NCBI GenBank assembly: GCA_000469685.2
Contig: LS997565.1
Span: forward strand, 48,418,336-48,482,335
Source of the DNA: Haemonchus contortus
Taxonomy: Eukaryota; Nematoda; Chromadorea; Rhabditida; Trichostrongylidae
DNA length: 64,000 nucleotides
Direction of reading: 5' to 3'
Below, in pieces: positions 35,911 through 48,200 of the stretch. Within the stretch, counting starts at the first letter, position 1; the number at the start of each line of letters is the position of its first letter. The notes under the pieces were generated by a model, which was not told the origin of the DNA, searched no databases, and saw nothing but the letters and a program-made list of their open reading frames with translations. A program made the translations under genes and the position numbers.

Positions 35911-38900
35911 TCAGACAATTGTGGCAGTTTTCGGAGCCGATGACTGGTTTGACTGATTTTTGTAGTAATCCAGAAGCGCTTCCATATGCGCATCGGGATG
36001 TGCTGGGAGCTTCCCAACAGATGCTGACCCAGGTACGTTACGGCCCATTTGTTGACCACGTGTCACATACGGAGCATGCGGTGGGCGATTGACGACAGGT
36101 TGGAATCGAGGTAGATCCGACGACGAATATGGTTTTCTGAACGGCCATACTGATGAGAGAACTGTGGAAGGGAAGGAATCATTGGCGATATAGAACATTC
36201 ATCTAGATGGAATGATCAAATGCTCAGGTTAGAGACCTCTACATAGATCCTTACGGAACTGACTAGCTACTGAACTCTGCGTGACTGCGTTCTGAAGAAA
36301 ACCTCGCTGCGATACTGCAAAACAGTTTGTTCAGTAAGGTGATCTAGGAAAAAAGGAAGTATGCTCCAAGAGCCAGGGCCCCAGTTTTGGCGAGTATTCG
36401 AATGAAATCTGCGAGTTACGAGCAGGACGGAGGACCAAGGACAGTGAAGTAATAGCGAACTGGGGAAGGGTAAAATCGGGGACCGACCTTCAAGGGAGAC
36501 CACTGAAGCAGGGCAAACACCAAACCAGGTCATCAGCATTTCCTGTTAGATCTTGGCCCTGAGTACCTCTGGTGATCCCTTATTTGAAAAAAAGATCTTG
36601 AGTTGATTCCTTAATCCACAGACCCCTCCCCCCTAACCATGTGTTACCTTCCTACACTTAACATGCATTGTGGACATTGCCTTAATACGCCAGAGGAGCC
36701 TACGTAGCTGTTCAGGCCGATCCTGCCCCCTCCCCCTTCACCGTCTTCTACAGCTTCAAAATAAACACTGGATTCAACAAAAGTGAGCTAACCCTAATGT
36801 TTCACTCTTCTGGGTATTAGGTAAGTAGGTCTCGAATAAACAAACCTATCAAAATTCCCATTCACTGGATTGCAAACAGGGAAGGTCGTGATTCGATGTG
36901 CTGCTGGTGAATGCCCTCGGGAAGGAGATAGCGAATATGGTTGCGATTCACGACGTGACGGTGTTATGCCACCATTTGCTGCTTGTGGTGAAGATCTAAA
37001 CAAGTACGTAGACTTTGACAACTTGATGAATTGAACCCAAACCTGTGCTTAGTACTCACCTCTGAACAATAATCCTCCGATCAAGGCTGGCAGTGGAGAA
37101 TCCTGCCTGGCAGGAGAAGCTCGTCGGAATACGTCGCAACGGTTCAGGATGCTCAATCGTCGGGGTGATATCGTCATCTTCAGGGATGTTTGTCTGAAAA
37201 AAATCAGAATTCCCAGGTTAGAAGCCATTAACGAGAAAAAGCAGCCGCCAACTTCCCCATCGCTTACTTTCGCTTCCTGCTTGAACTGAAATGACGCATT
37301 TTCCAATCGAATATTGTAACAAGCGCTGTTGGGCACATCAGTTTGTGAGATAGAATGAGCCGATAATGCCCTCTTTCGCAGATGTTGTTCATCCTGCAAA
37401 AAGCGGTATCGTCCATTTTTCATTCCGATGCAATGGGTGCACCTTGAGGGGCATACATACCTGGAGTGTTGGATAATGTGCTTGCCGATAACTGCTTCGA
37501 TACGAAGTCGATCGATAACCGATGTTTTCATATCTGAAAATGTAAGAATTGAATCTAAAATGCCACTCCTGAAAATGTGCTTTCTCTGAAAAAAAAAACT
37601 TTTGATGAAAAAAAAAATATATTTTCGTCTGTCAAAAACTTCGTTAAGATCGACTCTCAGTTTCCGGCACCTTTAGCAGCGAAGAGTTTTTGTGAAACCC
37701 CCTCCACAAGGTCAGAAAAACAACTACCGAACTTAGTCAAAGGGTCCCAGATCCGAAGCAAGATTACGATGTTTTTCGACTTTTAGCGTGAAGTGCCGAC
37801 CGAGGAAACTGTGAGCTGTCAGCAAAATCTTGTTTTCTTTCCACCTTATCTCCGATTGATAAGCGTGTCCTGGCCGGAAATACACGCTCTTTTCGGGTTA
37901 GTCACTTCTGCAGTCGCCAAAATATTTCACTTCGTTTCGTGTGCACAGTCGAGGTGAACAAAATCACGCGAAGCAATTAGGCAACAGACACTAAGCCAAA
38001 AGTAAAAAACCAAGAAAAATGTAGAACTTAGAAAAAGCCAAAATCGTGAGTGCAATGAAGCCTGAGATTGAGCGCTAACGAATGGAACTCAAACCAGTTG
38101 CAAGGTAATTCTAAAAGGGGTTACTGGGCAGAAAGAAGCCCTGGAAGAGAACTCAGGGTCGTATCTTATCGTAAGAGTTAATAAAAGGTACACTTCATCT
38201 GAGTTCAGTCTCACGAATGGCTCGAACTTTTCCATATACAGCGGCAGGATCAGGCAACTCGCTGACGGCCGGTCATACTGGTTCAGGAAAGTTAGAATGT
38301 TGGCCAGATGATTAGATCGGGTGCTTCCGTTAACCCTCTTAGGACTACCCTGATTGTCATACTGAGAATGCAACAGCCAGAGTAGCTGTAAACTAGCTTA
38401 ACAGTCCATCGAAGGATTCTCTTTAACCATGCCTTCACACTCCAACGTTTGAGAAAAGTTCAACCCGACCGTGGTACCAACCTAGCAAACAGCCTTGGTA
38501 TCTTATACTCCTTACACTTCATTCCCTTCTTGACAAGAAAGGCTGTAACACGGGAAATGCTGGAACTCAGACTTTTACTGTGTTACCCGTCAGTAATTGC
38601 AATCCTCGTCCAATTGTCATAATAGGCATGCATAGGTGTGTCATAGTAACAGGAGCTAGCGAAGTTAGATTACAAGCAGCCTTTCCTCGCTGTGATCAAT
38701 GGGTAAGCGAAAAAGAACGTTAACTTCAACATCGCAGTGTTGAAGCAAGGCTGCACCTAGCAAATTATTAATAATAAAAGCTGATAGATAATAATAGAAC
38801 AAAATCTTACACAGGAGTTTGTTCTATAGAGGGTTGAGCGTTGATTAGAGGGTTATCGAGTTCATCACTGGTTATAGATCGAGTTGCATTACTACGACGT

Positions 38901-39281
38901 GAATTCGCTCTCGGTGGTAGGCCAATCGAACCATTACTGGACGTTGAAGCCTCCGAGAAACGTTGATGTAACGAACGCCGAGAAGCCGAGCTTAATAACA
39001 AATTAGTGAGAAGAAGGGATGAATTAGAAGAAGGGAGCTGTAGGGGTGGAAAAGCAACAAAAACAGCATGCATTAAACCGATATGTACACAAATGGTAAA
39101 CAATTATGGAAAGCTCACCTAGTTTGCCTTTGCTGGACTTGTTCATCATCTTCATAGTCGCTCTTTTCACCATCTGTGCAGAGATCGGGTACAGAGCCAC
39201 GTGGGGTAGTTGGACAGGACTTTGCCACTGCTCTCGTCAACGTGGTACCATTAGTCTGCTGAGGGAACGCCGACCATGAAC
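35911..39281 (-). CDS. FRMD4: C-terminal Ser/Pro-rich tail of the FRMD4-like protein with PDZ-ligand-like end
   Basis: Eight exons (39119-39281, 38811-38990, 37461-37533, 37268-37393, 37060-37193, 36866-36995, 36243-36291, 35911-36161) keep phase to a TGA at 35911-35913. With exon 40573-40684 they give 405 residues. The tail is low in hydrophobic residues and rich in Ser, Pro and Arg. Examples are TTPRGSVPDL, a Tyr-rich piece YENIGYRSTSYRSSYRQAHY, an acidic EDDDITPTIE stretch and SPSRGHSPAAHR. It ends LLDYYKNQSNQSSAPKTATIV, whose last three residues T-I-V fit a class I PDZ ligand. The frame of exon 37461-37533 matters: the longer open frame there has an ATG but breaks phase with both neighbours. 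Exon 38811-38990 uses an AAG acceptor chosen because it alone keeps phase. The TAA formed by reading through the 38811 donor is a possible alternative end. Confidence 0.82.
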
Positions 39282-42200
39282 CTGGAAGTGTGGAAGTGCT
39301 TGTTGCAGACCAAAAAAACTTTCGAAGAGGAGGATTTTTAGAAATTTTAGAATTAACGGAAATATGCCCAGTGATAACTCGATCGAAAACCCCCGCTTCC
39401 CAAATTCTCTTCCGTACCGTTTCATTAAATCCATTTTTCTTTATTCACTTTTTTTGTTTTTTTCTTATAAATAGGGCTCAAAGACTTTGACCGCTGCTTC
39501 AATCGTGTGGCCTCCCTCTAGATTCGAGAATAATATTAGGTTGGTGCAAAAGGAATGCAGGTTTTTTGTTTTACTAGTTTCAACACTATTTTTTTAAAGA
39601 AAACTAAGCCTTTTTCATGGGGTATTATAAATTGTTGGAAAGCTTATTCCTTGCGCTTTTTAAATATGTATGTGAAATTTCATTCAAATTGCTTAATTTT
39701 AAAAGAATGTGGTTTTTATTTTCAGATGTCTAGTCGCGATTTTCGTCAAATTTACTTCTATGAGTTTCAAGCTGGGTCGGACTGCCGCTCAAACCGCTCG
39801 AAATATCAACGAAGTATGGGGCCAGGAACGTTGGTTCCAAAAGTTCCGTGCCGGCAACGCCAGCCTCGAAGACGAACCACATGGCAGCCGTCTACCAACA
39901 CTTGATATCGATCAATTGAAGGCGTCCATCGAAGCTGATCCACACAAAAACGACACGAGACATTGCGAAGGAACTCAATGTCCATCACACTACAATTGTT
40001 CGCCATTTGAAGCAAAATGGGAAGATTAAGAAGTACGCGACAGTTTTCGTTCCTACTGCATCTCACCCACAATCAGGTACTTGTTATGGTCAAGCCGAAT
40101 ATACTTGAAGACTAAGACGTTGAACTACGAAACTCTGGATCACCCACCACACTCGCCAGACCTTTCACCTACTGACTTTCACCTTTTCAAGCACCTCGAC
40201 AACTTCTTGCGGGAAAAACGCTTCAGAAACCAAGATGATGCAGAAACTGCCTTCAATGAGTTCATTGCTTCCAGAAACCCAGACTTCTATGATATTGGTA
40301 TTAAGAAGCTCGTTTCTCATTGGCAGAAGTGTGTTGATTGTAATGGTGATTACTTCGATTGAATAAATGTTGTTGGAGCTAAGTTGCAGTTAATTTAGAG
40401 TTAAGGTAGGAAAACCTGCATTCCTTTTGCACCAACCTAATAGAAATAAAGCAAAGAGCAAGAGGGGGATACAAATTTTATATCGAGATATTAGGATCCA
40501 AAAAATATGAAGAAAATTCATTTAAAACTTTGAAATACGAATTTAAAAAATCAACCTTCAAAAATTCCTCACCTCCACTTCCATTACTTTCCACAGAACT
40601 GACATCCGGTTTACTGGCGCTCAAGCGCATTTGGTTCAGTCCTAATTCGAGCCCACGCAATTTCATTGCTGCTGCTGCCAAATCCTGAACATGGATATAT
40701 GAGGTTCAGAATGACGACAGGGCATCAAAATGATGCCATGCATTCAAAAAAATCTTAAGAAAAAGGAGGAATTGGGATCAGAAATAAAGAAAGCCGTACG
40801 AATGTACATTTACGAAATCTGACCTTTTGTCTTTTCTTTCTAACGCTCTTATTCATTGTTTTGTCTTTCGCTAATCGTTCAGCGGCAGCAACAATTCGTT
40901 TGTGTAGCTCGACATCAGTCTCCAACTGACTCAGCTTATCGGCCTAGAATTTACACAATACATTCTGCTCTTTGGTTACCATCACGTACTTGACACATGA
41001 CAACTGACATTCTACCGTATAACAACATAATATTTTACCCAAACTATGACCCATAATGTCTTCTTTTTCTACTAACAGCATGTTTCAAAGCCAAGACAGC
41101 TCTTTTTCGAGCCAACTGCTGATATCCGCCTACTTCCAGATGTTGACGCCCTTCCTTTGTTTTACCTTTGAAACGTGGTGAGCAAAGAGAATCAATTCCT
41201 ATCTCCTAACACTCCCATTACTTTTACTCCCAAATCCAGTACCACATGAGAGCTCCACAGGAGCGATCGAACATGGTATCAACCTAAAGAATCGGCCGCA
41301 GTTGCACGAGGACATTCCCAGCATCCCTTACGGTCGAGAAGCTCTTTTATGGAATAGGACGGAGTCCACAGTTACGAGATCCTTTTTGCAGGAACGGCAG
41401 CCGGGTGATCCGCTAACGACGCTCCCACCTATGCCCTAGCTGTTGAATTTTGGCCCCGACAGCGTCCTTCCTGTTACCCTTGGGGGCCACTGGATATTCC
41501 TAGGGGGTAAAGGGGTAAACTCAGAAACCATTTCTATCGTGAACTGTGCCTTTAAAAATACAGCCTGTTGATTCTAAGTCTGGAATCTAGGGTTCCACCA
41601 GATAAAAACCCACCAGACACCTCACAACCTTCCTGAGACGCATGACGGAACCTCATCTTCCGGGCAAAAATGCTGCTACGACGGTGGAAGCCGTGAAAGA
41701 CACAAAGGACCGATACCGAGCAAAAAGGACTCATTTTTCCGGCAAGTTAATTTTACAAATCGAAAAAGGTATCTCCATGGTAGCTCTATCACTATCCTTT
41801 ATTTTTGATCCTATCACTATCGCCAGCCAAAAACAAGCACGTTAACAAGGACCAGCCGGGTGTTACCCATTCTCAGTTCATCAGTACTACAGTCAGACTC
41901 GTTTCTATTCACTCCACGATGACTGGCAAGGAAGTTGATTACGATGAAGAACCTCCTAAAGCTCCTCGACAAAGTTCCCAACCTCTGGATAGGAAAGCGA
42001 AGACTCCACGAATGCGGGCTGGCGCTGACAATCGAAGGTTCTCTCAAATCTTCAAGGTTGACTTACCACCGGTTATTGATGACAGACTTACTGAAATCTA
42101 TCACCAAGTCACCGACCTCTCCCCACTACCACCAGATTTCGATTACAGACATATGTTCACGTAGGTTTTCACAATGTCTCTGTAACTGATGGCCCTTCGC

Positions 42201-45200
42201 GACTGCCTATTTCAGATCATACGTATGGCGAGCTATTTTCTTAACAAGTTTCACACTTGGAATTCGATTCGGAAACATTGAATTAATTAGTGGATCATTT
42301 CTGGGATTATTTGGAAGTTTCATAGTATTTATCGTTGCTTACATACTCGTTCCAGTCGGTTTATTATATGCGGACCATAAAGCTGAAGAGGTATGCACGA
42401 TGGCTATAAAGTGACTGATCAAACTTCAGTTGGCCTCCCCGCCCGCATGACTGGAGCTAGTGCCTCTCACCTCCCTTTGATGTGCTAGATAACAATCACT
42501 CGGTGGGTCATTCGGTGGTACCTAACAGGATGCGATTCCTACTGATAAGGGTTGATAACAAACGAGATAAAAAAGTCATAGGATTCTTCAGGTTCCCTCC
42601 AGTTGGCACCAGGGAGCCTGACCTGCAAATTGAATAGGTCAGAACGCGCCATCGCGTGCGAAATTGGGTTGCCGCATGCGCGTCGACTGTAGCCAATTTT
42701 GTCAGGGCCACTTTCATCCTCGACCTGTTGAAGGCGAGGGGCTCTGAGGCGAATAACTGATGCCGCCATGCACGCTGTGGTCTGATTTCAACGAGTTGAT
42801 GGCGCATGTTGACCCACACTCAACGTTTTGGTGGGGAAATCCTTTTGATTGGGAAGGAGTATCTACTAGGGATAAAGATCGATAAGCAAGGAAAACAACT
42901 GAATGTCAGAAGACTCAGACCTGATCAGAACCAGTCTTCAATGCAACGTTTTAGCCACTGTTAAGATGCAGGTTATGAAGATCTGCCATAGGATGATAAG
43001 AGATGATAACAACTGATAAAACCCCTTCAATGGCTAATCCTTTTGAGCCTTCACTTTTTTCAGAAAGGCATTAATCTAGATGAAAGAAGAATTACATTAA
43101 TTGGAGTCTCTGCCCTTTTGGGAGTGCTGGGAAGCGCTATGAATCAGCACTATGTAATTCCCGCGGACAAACGAGCTCCCGCGTATTTTCTACCAGGGCT
43201 GATTGGCCTACATGTTCAGGTCAGCACTGCCATCCTATTCATTTCCCCCTTTAATCTCACTTTGGGATCCAAAAGCTATATCGTATAGTAAAGGCATAAT
43301 TCCAGGCAGTAGAGGGAATTTCTGAACTCCATTTCAGGTGGTCGGACCCCATTTTGCCAAGGACCGCATAAAATTCGTTGCTGTTTCTGTCGGTAGTGCT
43401 TACATCGTCGGTATCGTGCTTACATCGATGGCTGGCAACTTATCCTTTGGGCAACTTTGTGGTCTGACCGTATCAGCTATATTAGCCGCTATCAACCTAC
43501 AGATCATCGTTGCAGCCATCATTAACCGTAAGTACATACTTAGCTGTTTTACTTCCGCTGAAAGTCACGGCCCTGACGGTCAATACATTTCAGATAAAGT
43601 TAACATAATGCAAGCACATGTAGCTGCTGTCCTCATGGCTCTCTATCAACATTTAATATTCAGCCGAATGTTTGGAACCTACAAGGAAAACGAAAAAAGC
43701 TACTCCTTCAATTACCGGCCCTATACTTTTTTCATAAACATTGTGACGAACGCTTTGATGAAGAAGAATCACTCACTTTATCGCTTTTCAAGATTTCTTC
43801 TGGAATCGAGAATGAAGTACCGACACGCTTCTTCAGTTTTGGCATCTCTTCGCCGGGCCTTAGCGTCGCGCTTATTTCTTGTGGCATTTCTCCAGTCAGC
43901 TCCTAAAAAGTGTTAGACTCATCAAAGAAGAGGCTAAGGGAAAACTATTTTTAGTGTTTTCCATTCGCAGAAAGCCTTTGAAATAGGCTTGACCATGCAG
44001 CCTACAATTACTCACACAAGAGGGTCTGACTGATCCCCATTTCAAAATGGCTGAACCTCTGCGTAAACACTTGGGGTAACTTGGGGTAACCTCGAAATTA
44101 AGTTTTTGGAACCTCAAAAGACAGAATGAGCCAGGTCAAACAAATCCCGCCCTTTTCATCAAATACACACCCAACTCTTCTACAAACAAAAAAAGTGGTT
44201 TTCGGGTGCCGTTATCGTAAAGACAATAGCGGCCCCCGAAAACTTGTCAATTGTGAAAAATCTCCAACATATGATCTGCCTGGGCCTAACATGCTGGCCT
44301 CAGGGCTTTTCAGATCCCCACAACAGTCGAGGTATAGATCGCTCTGAGTTGACTAATCTCATTCCGAAAAACGCCTAGCCTCAGGTCGCAATACAGTTGT
44401 AGTGGCAATTGGATAGAGATCTGAGCTATACGATTACTCGCACGTTCGCCGGCAATAATGGATTAAGAGCTCGTTCCAAATAACCGTATACAAACTATGT
44501 ATTCCCACCCCATCAACCTCATTACAATCAGGCTTATCTGGAAGAATCCCTCTCAGACTTTCCATGAAGGATAGAAATCATCTACTCACCCCTTCTTTCA
44601 AGCAGACCGATCGTAACTCATTGATACGAGCTTTGAGCAACTCTTCAAGTTCTGCTTTTTTGCCGCGAAGAATTTTATACAATTCGATATCGCGTTGACG
44701 ATCTTCGCCAGTTTTTTCTGCAACAAAAAGCAATGTTAGCAAGACAGAGAAAAAAACGATTTGCTGACGACACTTGCCATTCAGACGGAAAAAAACAAGG
44801 GTTGCCAATAATAAAGGCTTACGCTTCAATCCATTCTTTAATCCCTGCCGATGCTGCGAATACGAACCATCCGCGACTTTTGCCGACGGCATCGTATTCA
44901 GTGACGAAGACGAGTGCAATGAACTGAACTCGAACTCATAAAGTCGATGTAATTTCGAGAAAAACAGAGAAAACTAAAGCATAAAGTGAAGAACCATCAA
45001 GACGAACCTAAGAGACGGCAGACTCGATCCAATTGAGCTTCTGCTTACTAACCGATTCAACTTTTCACCAAGTTCTCGATGATCAACAGCTGACCCTTGC
45101 GTACGTCCACTCTGGAATGAAATGCCCATTAAAAGTGCACAACTCGGAAGTACAGACATTCACCTCAGAACAGTTCGCGGAAGAAAGGAGGTGCGATCAA

Positions 45201-48200
45201 CTTAAAATATCACGAAGTACAGACAACATAGACAATCATTCTATTATCATTTATCAGTTTCTGCCCCAATTTGTCTCCCAGAAAAACAAGGTTCAGACAA
45301 AATCTCTAGAATCTTCCGCGACACCCTCAACTTTTGAAAAAATGGCTTGACGCCCCGACATTTCTTTAAGGAATGTTTTTTAGACGATTCGGATGATTAG
45401 AAGATTGAAAATATAATAAATGTATGGCGCATCCTACAGAGTTGATCAATGCTGAACTATGCCAAATGTTTGCACAGTTAGCTGCCCGCTGTAGACTTCT
45501 TGAAGGTTCTACAGACCAAAGCTAACCCCAAGCCATTATCCACAAATAAAATGGTACTTCAGTACCTAGGAAAATGATTCTGAGCAATAAGTATGTACGA
45601 AGGGCCCTTGTTGAGATTTTAACATTTTCGAACAGCGAAAGGTTTGAGAGTCATCAAAGGAAACCTAAGTTTGAGAAGAATCAAGAAGGAGAAAAACAGC
45701 TAGCTGAACGGCGGTTTAACAAAGGCAAAGGTCGAATCAGACACGACCATTATTCATAGCGACTCCACAACGCTCACATCCTCAACCTCCCTAACAGCTG
45801 TTTGCGTCTAATCCAGAAAAGTGATTGCCGACTGCCTCATGTCTCTCCACATCGTATGCTACCTACCCAGCGATGAGGATTTGCGCGAAGAAGCCTTGTA
45901 TGGGTCACGCAAACACTCATTACCGAACACAGCAACAGCACACCTTGATGATTGACATCATCGTTATCTGGCAGGGTCATTTCGAATTAGCACAGGGGTC
46001 AATTGAGTTGAACGGTTGCCAGAGAGATGACGAGGCGGAAGGGGTTTGATCATCAAAGACGTCTTTTGCCTATTTTTCTTTTCATACTAATGACTAGCAT
46101 TTGTGCTGACGTCGAGAAGCTGCTAATACAAGTGCGCTCATTGGAATGAGAAAAACAAGCCAAAAGACGTCTTCCATCACTCAATGTCATTAGCACCATG
46201 TTCAACGAGAGACGATTAAAAAAAAAGATATTACATTTGCAATTTTGAAACGGATAAAGTGCAAATTCCAAGTGCACGGTTACAAAAACCCCCATTAAAT
46301 CCCAAAAAAATTCATACAAAAGCAAGCATCGAACTTCCGAGCTATACAAGGCCAAATTAGCATGAGGACCGATAAAAGTCGATCAATTCTTGAAATAATC
46401 CTGATTACTTGAAGAGTAGGTGGGTATTCATTACAAAAACACTATAATTTCAGCATGCCAGCCATTCTACCTAACCTAAAAAGTTAAACAGTAACCCGAA
46501 GGGCAAGTCAGCATGATTTTCAAGCATACAGATGTAAATTTCACATACAGAATCCTGTGTTCTGGAAAACACGCTTCGGAAGAAAATGTAGAAGGTGAAA
46601 GTCATTTAAAATGAAAAAAAATTCGCCGCCGCCTTTTTCTCCTTTTTTCGAGCCAATGAGTCACACATTCTCACACCCCATGTTTTTATGCTCCCGACAA
46701 AAAGGGTAGCCCGCATAGGGTTTTGCATATGCGCATTCCTAATTTTTACGACTGATTTTCCCTTTTCCCCAAAAGGGTACCGACAAAGGCTACCCATTTT
46801 TTCACATGCCGTAATGGTTGAGTCTAACCTAAGGGAACAGTGGAACTGTAAGAAATTACCGATGGAGAAGTTTTCGGTTCAACAGAAAAAGGACCTAAAT
46901 ACCGCCAGGTTCAAGTAAGTCAGCCTTCAAGTAGAAATAGAGTTCGCCCATGAAAAATTTACACTTCGATTCAAAAAAAAAGAGTGAAACAGTGCCGAAA
47001 GCACCTGTCTTAACCCCAGCTCCGATAACACCGTACAACGAGCGTACGATATTAAATTACAACCGGAATCTTCTAGAGGAATACCTCAGACTACCAAGAG
47101 CAACTGAGGAACAGAAATAGCAAAATAGAGAGGGAGCTTTATAGATTTGCCAGGACAGGATTTATGGAGAAAAGCTCATTACGAAAGATTTTCAGCCGTC
47201 CATAGAAAATCCTTCCTGATAAGCTCTTCTGTCATTATCGTCGTGCAGTGGCCACCGCGATGTTGAAGTTCTTACAAGTAGTCAAGCTGATGTTGAAAAA
47301 TGTGTTAGAAAGCCATTGAAAGTTTGTGATCATATTGCGAAGGGTGTGAAATGGGAATACGAAGGGGTGGTGGCATAGATGTGACGAGATGAGCGCAGCG
47401 GACAAAGATGGCTATCACATTTCGCGCTAATCTCAAAGGCTACCGCGACTTGTCACTTCCTTCTAGCCTTTCTCTGGCGCTCTTCACATCTACCACTCCC
47501 TATGCGGATAAGACAGCTTAAATCTGATCGCAAAGGTCATTCCGGTGACAGATGTAGAGATGGGACGATGTAGGTCGATTAATTGTATTCCTGTACAAAG
47601 ATTTACGACATCCACGGGAACTCTATCCCTGACAGTCGCAGTATGTATACTTCAGTTGCGAGTCTCACCGAACAAAGTCACTTTCGGGCACACTTGTCGA
47701 GACGTCGAGAGCAGCTAATCCGTGCAAACACTGCACGTACGCGCATCTGGCTGCCACTCTTGACGTTATTTCGGCAACCGCTGTCGTCACACGGCAATGA
47801 TAATAACGAGCGTTAATCCAACAAAGAATCATAAACCCAACGAGGCGGTCATTGTGAATGAGTCAACCGAACGAACGAAACATATGGCACGAACCATCAC
47901 CATACATTCCGCCATTCAAAAACGATAATTGTTATGGCAGTGCGCGATCACATGGAAGAAACCTCGCCAGCGATATACGCATGGATGACGATAACTGCGT
48001 AGCTATCATCGACCACTGCGCATTCAGATACAGTCCAGAGGAACGAGAACTACACCTTTACTCACTCCTAAAAAGGTTTATTACATCGCGGTAGCTTATG
48101 ATTTTAATCGATAATAATCATTAACTTCAGTATGGCTAGCCTAGAGTTTGGATCTTGAATAAACAGCTTATACAAATCGATCACCTGTAATGATTGGTGG

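Noticed and set aside
37049..37531. 160-codon continuous open frame on the minus strand taken as one gene
   Set aside because: It runs through three real exons and their short introns. The phase-consistent readings use other frames in two of the three exons, so the continuous frame is accidental.
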